NCBI RefSeq assembly: GCF_958979055.1
Contig: NC_084887.1
Span: 37,942,620-38,006,619, forward strand
Direction of reading: 5' to 3'
Source: Alnus glutinosa
Lineage: Eukaryota; Streptophyta; Magnoliopsida; Fagales; Betulaceae
DNA: 64,000 bases
Under the pieces are notes generated by a model. It was not told where the DNA came from. It ran no database searches and saw only the letters and a program-made list of their open reading frames with translations. The position numbers and the translations under genes are program-made. Below are positions 57,873 to 64,000 of this stretch, piece after piece. The stretch's first letter is position 1. Each line of letters begins with the position of its first letter.

Positions 57873-58591
57873 ACCGAAATCCTATATGCATGGCATTAAA
57901 ACTAAACACATTACATGTTGAAGCTAAATATGTTAACATTTAGACTCTACACGCATAACACTGCTACCTTCGCTAGCAAAGTCTTTTATCTTGTACCAAT
58001 GGAACAATTTTCCACACGTTTCCTGCAAGTGAATGCGTCACCAACAAGAGTGGTCACGCAAGTGTTCTAATCTAAAGGTTCGATACTCAATTTGCATAAC
58101 TTACAAATGCAAATGAGACAATGGTGGACAACTTAACATATCAAACTAAATGAGTTAGACATTGTAACTCATCATGTCAAACACAAGAGCTAACAATGTC
58201 ATTACCAATACATTGCTAAGGCGATGGCTTACATGTTCCCTGTGGCCATATGTGTCACCAATAGAAATGGTCACGCACGTGTTTTAGTTTTAGAGACTTG
58301 GGACTCATTATGCATGTAACCGTGCATAATGAGACATATGAATGAATAAAACTCCAATAAGCCAAATGCACACAACGATACAACATAAAAGTATAATACT
58401 TATGGCAACGTCAGCAGCATTTGCGGTGTTTGGACAGACTTCAACATTGCTCGGTGTAAGTGTGCACACCATACTTGAGCAAATTGTCTCGGCTGACAGT
58501 TACCCGCTAAAGGTAATTGACTTTGGCGGCAACAAGTTGGCGATCTCTTGTGGAATGGTCTCCTCGACCATATTTACAACGTGGCCTATAT

Positions 58592-58873
58592 CTACGTCAT
58601 ATATCTGAGCGTAGCTCCCCACACTCTACACTGGGCAACACTAGAGCTACTTTGAGTCAAAGCAGCTAACGATGGACAGATTTTTACGAGGTGGCCAGGT
58701 TTACCACATCGAAAGCATACCCGGAATTCGACACATACACCAAAGTATGGCTTCCCACAATTGGTGCACCGCGTGACACCGAAGTTGCTTGCAAATGCAT
58801 CCTTTTCTCCAAGGAACTTAGAGCCACAACGAATAAGTTGCTTCTTCGGCAATGAGGAAGCATGAGCTCCCAA
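58592..58873 (-). pseudogene. Gypsy gag C-terminal zinc-knuckle fragment
   Basis: The frame contains CTNCGKPYFGVC followed by CFRCGKPGHLVKICP. The second is a proper CCHC knuckle (C-x2-C-x4-H-x4-C); the first has Tyr where the paired motif usually has His. This is the end of a Ty3/gypsy gag. It directly abuts the truncated LTR at 58879, so most of gag and the primer site are deleted. Confidence 0.75.
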
Positions 58874-58878
58874 TGGCT

Positions 58879-59125
58879 GTGACGACCCGTTTTTTTTTTT
58901 TTTTTTTTCTTTTACTTTTTGACTTTTCTTTTGTTTTGTTTTTAAATTCTTTAATTCTTTAATTCATTAATTCTTTTCTTTATTTTATTTTATTCATTAA
59001 TTTTATTTTCTTTAAGCTTTAAAAATATTCTTTTACATTTTTAATAACACTAAATTAAACTAACTTAACCAATTATTTACTTAAATTTTATACTCTAATT
59101 ATTAAATAATGTCTCGGATATTACA
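58879..59125 (-). repeat. Internally deleted 5' LTR of the minus gypsy element
   Basis: 247 bp. It shares nearly all of 55550-55779 and then jumps to the terminal 'acgggtcgtcaca' across a T/A run. About 2.6 kb is missing compared with the other LTR. Confidence 0.8.
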
Positions 59126-61044
59126 ACGTGTGAGCATGCGGGTAGCTTTTGTGTCATAGAATATAGCATTTAATAGCATAGTTTAATGTTACCAATGTTT
59201 GCAGGATCGTGTTATAATTGGAGACTTCAATGGGTTCTCCAATGTAGAGTTTGAGTTGGAGTCTAATGCAGCTGAGGTGGGTATTCTACTCACTGAGAGA
59301 ATATATATTTTTATATGTATTGGATTGATAAAAATATATTTATTGTTTATGAAACCGAACCAACCATATGATGAAATGTATGTTTTGAGATGATTTGATT
59401 AGTTTCGATTATGTTCAAATTATATCAATGATGTTTAAGAGATAGTGCAAGAGTGAAAAGTATTGAATAGATTTAAAGTGTTAAGTTCTGCGGTTGAGAT
59501 TTAAATTATGCAAATTGTTTGAGAACATGTGATGTTGAAACTGTTTAGATTTTATAAAGAAACTAAGTTTTGAATGATTTCAAAGTGTTGGATAAAATAC
59601 TGGATTTGTTTAGTTTTAAAAGGACGTGATTTAAAAACTGCATGATTTCAGCGTGACACAGTAGTGAAATATATACTGGTCAAGCACGAAACATAGAGCA
59701 TGTAGTATAGAGCATACATACCCCACCAGTGACAGTATCAGCAACGTTAACAGTATCAACAGGGTAACAGTATCAGCAGCATATCAGTATCAGCAGCACA
59801 ATGAGTCATAATGAGCCATGGTTATGCATATCATATATAGCATTGTTTTGTGAGTGAAGTTTTTTTGTTATGAGTAGCTTTTACTAGACGTGTTGATATG
59901 CATAAGTGTCTTAAATGAAAAGCGCTTATGTGTATTTCTATCGGATGGTCACATGTGTTAACATCATACATTGAACTTGAAAGTACATGGATACATGACT
60001 ACCCAGGTGCGAGTAATGTCATGTCTATGAGTAGAAAGGTTGACTGTTCTTGTTCTTTAGGAAAGACATGTTAGCATGATTGAGTTTAACTCTAGTGCTC
60101 TCATGATCTACTGACGTCAAGGCACGAAGCTAAAATACGATTAGAGATGGTGTTGCGAGTGTTTTGTTAACGAATGTTATCCTAGTTCGGAAGAGTAAGA
60201 TGCCATGTTCTTTGCTTAAGACCTATGTGTATGCGTGATATCTGTGAGGAAGTGATCGAATGCACATATGTCTGAGCGACCGGTGAAAAGTATTATTATA
60301 GAGGGGTCTATATGTAGAAACTTTCAAGGAGGGATGACTGGAACTTCTACATATGTTCACAGCTATATAGTATGTTTTAAATGATTTCTGAATAGTTGGT
60401 GTTTGCTGCATTAGCTATTAGTAAATTGTGGCTAATATAGTGCTCGCACGACTAAAAATAAAATAAGGGTTGGTTCTTTGTGAAAACTCAGTCAGTCTTA
60501 TTCCACTGAGGTCTTAGTGCGTTTCATGCTAAGGCGGTGAACTCATAATTTCACCTATGCGAATGTGGATACCATCACAACCGTGTAGATGATGTTTCTT
60601 TGGCTGCAGGTACTTCGGTATAGTTGAGGGGTTGGTAGCAGTGTACTTGGGATATTATGACTGAAGCTCGCCGCATCAGTTGTAATTGCCGGACCACGGG
60701 TTGTCCACTATTTTATAGGTTTGGTATGGCTTGTGACGTTTGTATCACTTATTCTTTGTTAAGCCATTATTGTTATGTAATGATTGTGTTAATAAAGACT
60801 CAAATAGATAGACGTTAAATGGCTCAATGTTGTAATTAAGTTGTGATAGATGAATAAGTTGTAATTTCCGCTATTCAGATTTATGTTTTCCGCTGCATAG
60901 ATAGATATATGTTATACTCTGATTATCAAGTACATGTTATGGGGCATGTGCCATATGTTGGCTGAGCGACACGTAGTCCTGCCACTGCGATGACTCGTTT
61001 TATGTCTGTATAAAATAAAAAAATAAAAAAACGGGTCGTCACAG

Positions 61045-62400
61045 CAAATGGTATCAGAGCAGTTAGTTCTAGGGCATGTTAGGAGAAGCGGAAAGCGGAA
61101 ACCTAGGGTTTAGTTAAAGTCTAAGTGTAAAGTAAGAGCCTTAGGATTCTGAAAACTTAAAAAATGAATAAAAGGGAAATTCTAGGAATTCTTGTATGCA
61201 TTGCATGAATTTTGTAATGCATTCAATAGGAATTGTGTTGTCTGCGTAGCATAGTTCTGTGTAGACAAGCTATGCCACTTAGACAATGACCTCTTCCTTT
61301 GTTTGGAAGTGTTGCATGTGTCTCGATTGATTCAAGTGCAACACCTCCCTTTGTCTTGTCCACGTATGTTGAGTCGTGTAGGTAGATAATAAACCCTTAG
61401 GTTGAAACATGCGTGACCACGTTTGTTGGTGATGCTATTTTTGGTAGGCCTAGGTGTCTAGTCGTATAGTCTTCCAGAAGAGTCTAGCGTGATTGTGTTA
61501 GGCTATAGGCGATGTAAGAGAGAGCTCCTTGTGAGGGTAGACTAATAACCGTCCTTTGAGAAGTGATGACGTATTCTTTGGGCGCATCGAAGGAGACTCG
61601 AATCGTGAAGGGCATGAGACCATTGTACGAGATCAATTCAAGGAAACTGCCTAACTACAATTACGAGGAAGACATCCTAGCTAGGAGACAACCAAGACAA
61701 CTACTCAACGACGAGAGACGTTTCCTTTAAGAATTCGACTAATAGGTACGAGTTAAGATAATAAAGTATTAATGTGAAACAGACTAACAAGCGAATAACT
61801 AAAATGATAAATTGCCAGATATCTTGTTTTAATAAACTAAGATTTAAAGAATGAAATAAAAATAGGTAGTTAAGTTAAATTTGACTATTTAATAAAATTT
61901 ATGGGCTAAGCCAAAATACTTTTAAAACATGATTTCAAACGTAAGAATTAACTTAAAGGTAGTAGTTCAAACATGCGTTATGTGTAAATTGTAGAATTTA
62001 ACACAAATGATCATTAAAGTAAAAGTGATAGTTTAAAAATGAACTTTCAATATATAGTTGTACGTGTTAGAGATTGCTAATTGAATTAGGTCAAAATATT
62101 AGAAAAGAGTTAATTGCTAGTTGATCTTTGATGAGAGCATAGTGTCATAGCATATTTTCGGTGGTGAAACCAATATTTAGGGAAAATTTATGTTTTGAAG
62201 GTATTGATGGCAGTGCAATAGTAAGGAGTTAGTAGATTGGATCGATAATATGTTGAGGATAAGCCATCAATCATGAGCAAGGAACAAGTTAAGACATAGT
62301 GATGTCAGGTTAAGTGTGAAAATCTCCATGGTTTACCAATTTGAGGATAGTAGTGCCTATGAGTTAAGAGAAATAAAATAAAAAAAAACGGTTCGTCACA
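61045..62400 (+). mobile_element. 5' internal region and residual LTR end of the + gypsy element
   Basis: A methionine primer site, TGGTATCAGAGCA, lies at 61050-61062, just after the LTR end. No gag frame is legible. The segment closes with 'aaaaaaaacggttcgtcaca' (62381-62400), another copy of the LTR 3' end. Beyond it, DUF247 leader sequence resumes. Confidence 0.55.
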
Positions 62401-62404
62401 GTAA

Positions 62405-62740
62405 GGATATAAATCTCTTCTATTTTGTTTTGTGTTTCCGTTCTTTCTTTTTCTTTTGATCACTCCAAAAGAATTTTAAGAGGCTAAAAAAGAAAACAAA
62501 ATATGGGTGGGAATGGAGTAAATTAATATTGTTGAAGGCTTGGCACCTTCGAATAGAAGACATGATATCTCATGATTTATTCATGTTACCCGAGTGTCGC
62601 ATCTTCAAAAACCCCTGTCATACTGATCTCCAGGCATAATGAAAAAGCTTATATTCACAATGCATCTTCTCATCCACATCTCCTATGCAAGACATCAAGC
62701 ATATTCTCCACATGTTTAAAACTAGCTACTGAATCTAATT
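62405..62740 (+). pseudogene. Coding remnant of the split DUF247 copy
   Basis: The leader block 'tcttttgatcactccaaaagaattttaagaggc' precedes an ATG at 62503. The DNA follows the 43-kb copy: '..gcttggcaccttcg.atagaagacatgatatc.catgatttattcatgt', then CIF-type and NEKAYI codons in shifting frames. An internal deletion then joins codons for the 'FAN..SSTS' region to 'QDIKHIL' (62680-62705). About two thirds of the gene is missing. The upstream part is at 47130-47760. Confidence 0.8.
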
Positions 62741-63248
62741 TTCTTTATCTTCTTTGATGTGTGAGCATGCATGAAGCTTGTTCTTCTGTGTTTCACAAAT
62801 AATCTTAGATGTCATCTTTCTGCTACACTTTGATTCTATAGAAAATAACAAAATCTGTTTTGTACGACTTTAATTCACCCCCTCCCTTTCCTTTGATGGG
62901 TTTATATGAACTTTTCTTGCAGGATCCTTGAAGTAGCTAGGCTGGAACTTCACTATAGGAAAATAAAATCAAAGCAAGTTTCGCTTTCAAAAGTAAGGAA
63001 AATAATTACCAATATCTACATTCTTCTTACTCATCAAATTATGGGCTTAGAAAACCTTCTTTTTGTTAGTGTCATACTCCCACTCTTGTTTGGGCAAATG
63101 TTACTCTCATATTCTTATCAGTTAATACTTTTGAAGCTATAGAATTGTGCCTAAAGCTTCTTTTCTTTTCTTTTTTGTTGTTTGCTTTGGTCATTCCCGA
63201 AGAAACAACTTTAGGAGGTTAAGAAAGAACAAGAAACATGACCAAAAT
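62741..63248 (+). promoter_or_regulatory. Leader of the last DUF247 gene
   Basis: A diverged leader: 'ctagctactgaatctaattttctttatc', 'ttctatagaaaat', 'tttgatggg', an acceptor TTGCAG ending at 62922 before GATCCTTGAAG, and the 'cattcccgaagaaacaactttaggagg' block before the ATG. One 5'-UTR intron is likely. Confidence 0.55.
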
Positions 63249-64000
63249 ATGGCTGTAAACAGTGGAGATACAGATATTGATACAGTTGATGTCGAACGCT
63301 TGGCATCTTCAATAGAACATATGATGTCCCAAGATTTGTTCATGTCATCTAAGCGTTGCATCTTCAAAACACCCATCGCACTCTACAGGTATAATGAAAA
63401 AGCTTATATCCCTGATGCATTTTCAATTGGGCCTTTCCACCATGGTTGCCCAAACTTGAAATCTACAGAAACAATTAAAGCCAAGTATTTACTAGGCCTT
63501 ATCTCTCGATCACGCTTTCCAAATACAATGCTGAAAGATTTCATCAATACCATCAATGCTTTGGTGAGAGAGGCTCGGGAATATTATGCTGGACCGATCG
63601 AATATAACCGAGAAGAATTTGTGAAAATTTTGGTAATTGATGGTTGCTTTATGATTGAGCTATTCTGCAGGAATGCTTCCAAGCAGCTTAGAGAAGAAAA
63701 TGACCCTATTTTTAGCATGTCTAGTATGCTTCAAGTTCTAGGCCATGACTTGATATTGCTAGAAAACCAAGTACCTTGGATGGTGCTTGAGCATTTGTTC
63801 AGCATGTTCACGGCCCCTGTAAGCGATATGACCCTAATTGAACTTGCCATTGCATTCTTTTGTGATATTTACGCATTCACGCGGCCTACTAGATCTGATC
63901 ATCTTCGAGACATCAAACATATTCTTGACCTAGTCAAAAAAGGGATGCTTTCATCCATTGAAGTAGACGAAGAAAAGATACCGCAATTAGGATGGGAACT
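63249..64000 (+). CDS. DUF247 family protein, 3' end beyond the window
   Basis: The frame from ATG 63249 (MAVNSGDTDIDTVDVERLAS) is open for all 250 codons to the window edge. Landmarks are RCIFKTPIAL, YNEKAYIPDAFSIGPFHHG, IKAKYLLGLISRS, AREYYAGPIEY, EFVKILVIDGCFMIELF, NDPIF, GHDLILLENQVPWMVLEHLF and DIKHILDLVKKG. The start matches the paralogs. The family's first Cys of CCIF is Arg here. The part seen has no lesion, but the C-terminal half and membrane anchor lie outside the window. It is closer in its middle section to the 43-kb copy (DIKHILDL) than to the two intact copies. Confidence 0.88.
   Translation, partial: MAVNSGDTDIDTVDVERLASSIEHMMSQDLFMSSKRCIFKTPIALYRYNEKAYIPDAFSIGPFHHGCPNLKSTETIKAKYLLGLISRSRFPNTMLKDFINTINALVREAREYYAGPIEYNREEFVKILVIDGCFMIELFCRNASKQLREENDPIFSMSSMLQVLGHDLILLENQVPWMVLEHLFSMFTAPVSDMTLIELAIAFFCDIYAFTRPTRSDHLRDIKHILDLVKKGMLSSIEVDEEKIPQLGWE

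Larger units (their letters stand above)
50889..59125 (-). mobile_element. Ty3/gypsy retrotransposon, minus strand, TSD ACGTG
   Basis: Both outer ends are LTR ends: TGTGACGACC at 50889 and GATATTACA at 59125. They are flanked by acgtg at 50884-50888 and 59126-59130. The left (3') LTR spans 50889-55779 and includes a foldback insertion. The right (5') LTR (58879-59125) keeps only its first ~230 bp and last ~17 bp. The internal part (55780-58878) contains gag and reverse transcriptase remains. The primer site and most of gag are gone next to 58879. Confidence 0.85.
48667..61044 (+). mobile_element. Long gypsy LTR (about 4.1 kb) interrupted by a second gypsy element
   Basis: The LTR starts TGTAAAAACC right after the purine tract and ends CGGGTCGTCACA at 61044, right before a primer site. 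It is split into 48667-50888 and 59126-61044 by the element at 50889-59125, with a target duplication acgtg. Homology to the inserted element's own LTR, inverted, is clear at 59275-59400 against 52375-52470 and at 60470-60620 against 51310-51420. A C run is at 48967-48986. Frames near 49016-49545 are GC-rich LTR sequence, not genes. Confidence 0.75.

Overview
This is nuclear DNA from a flowering plant, most likely a woody eudicot. The evidence is a cluster of DUF247 (PF03140) genes, a family known only from plants, set in AT-rich intergenic DNA full of plant-type transposons: Ty1/copia, Ty3/gypsy, TRIM, hAT, Mutator-like, Harbinger-like, CACTA-like and MITEs. There is no prokaryotic gene organisation. 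I cannot name the species.

The genes are a tandemly duplicated DUF247 family. Two copies are intact (24406-25821 and 36186-37466, both +). A third (63249 onward, +) is open to the window edge. The rest are broken: a minus-strand copy with two single-base frameshifts (2725-4066), an N-terminal stub (16896-17170), a C-terminal scrap (about 10460-10580), a copy with a stop codon, frameshifts and a hAT insertion (43327-46217), and a copy whose leader (47130-47760) and coding remnant (62503-62740) lie about 14.7 kb apart because retroelements landed between them. A non-coding leader (TATA region, 5'-UTR exon, intron ending TTGCAG) recurs upstream of the copies and also survives without a gene, for example at 13960-14480. 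The cluster therefore once held at least nine units.

Layout. 1-5.3 kb: leader copy, copia-like LTR, minus LTRs, minus DUF247 pseudogene, hAT relic with transposase tail. 5.3-12 kb: TRIM array, truncated hAT, DUF247 scrap, CACTA end, MITE. 12-21.3 kb: element carrying a GC-rich palindromic array, orphan leader, DUF247 stub, and a foldback element split by a small LTR retrotransposon with a GATTT target duplication. 21.3-37.5 kb: the two intact genes separated by a Harbinger-like element, a copia 3' end and MITEs. 37.5-47 kb: second GC-rich element, a 1.5-kb hAT element with a perfect 8-bp target duplication, and the hAT-interrupted DUF247 gene. 47-62.4 kb: a nest of a gypsy LTR, a second inverted gypsy element, a Mutator-like foldback, a hAT element, and a captured first-exon fragment of a BIG-type ARF-GEF gene. 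62.4-64 kb: coding remnant and the last DUF247 gene.

No joint pathway can be read from the window. DUF247 proteins are membrane-anchored and of mostly unknown function; in grasses, DUF247 genes at the S and Z loci are the male self-incompatibility determinants. That is family knowledge and not evidence for this locus. Coordinates of transposon ends are given to the base where a target-site duplication fixed them, and otherwise are approximate.
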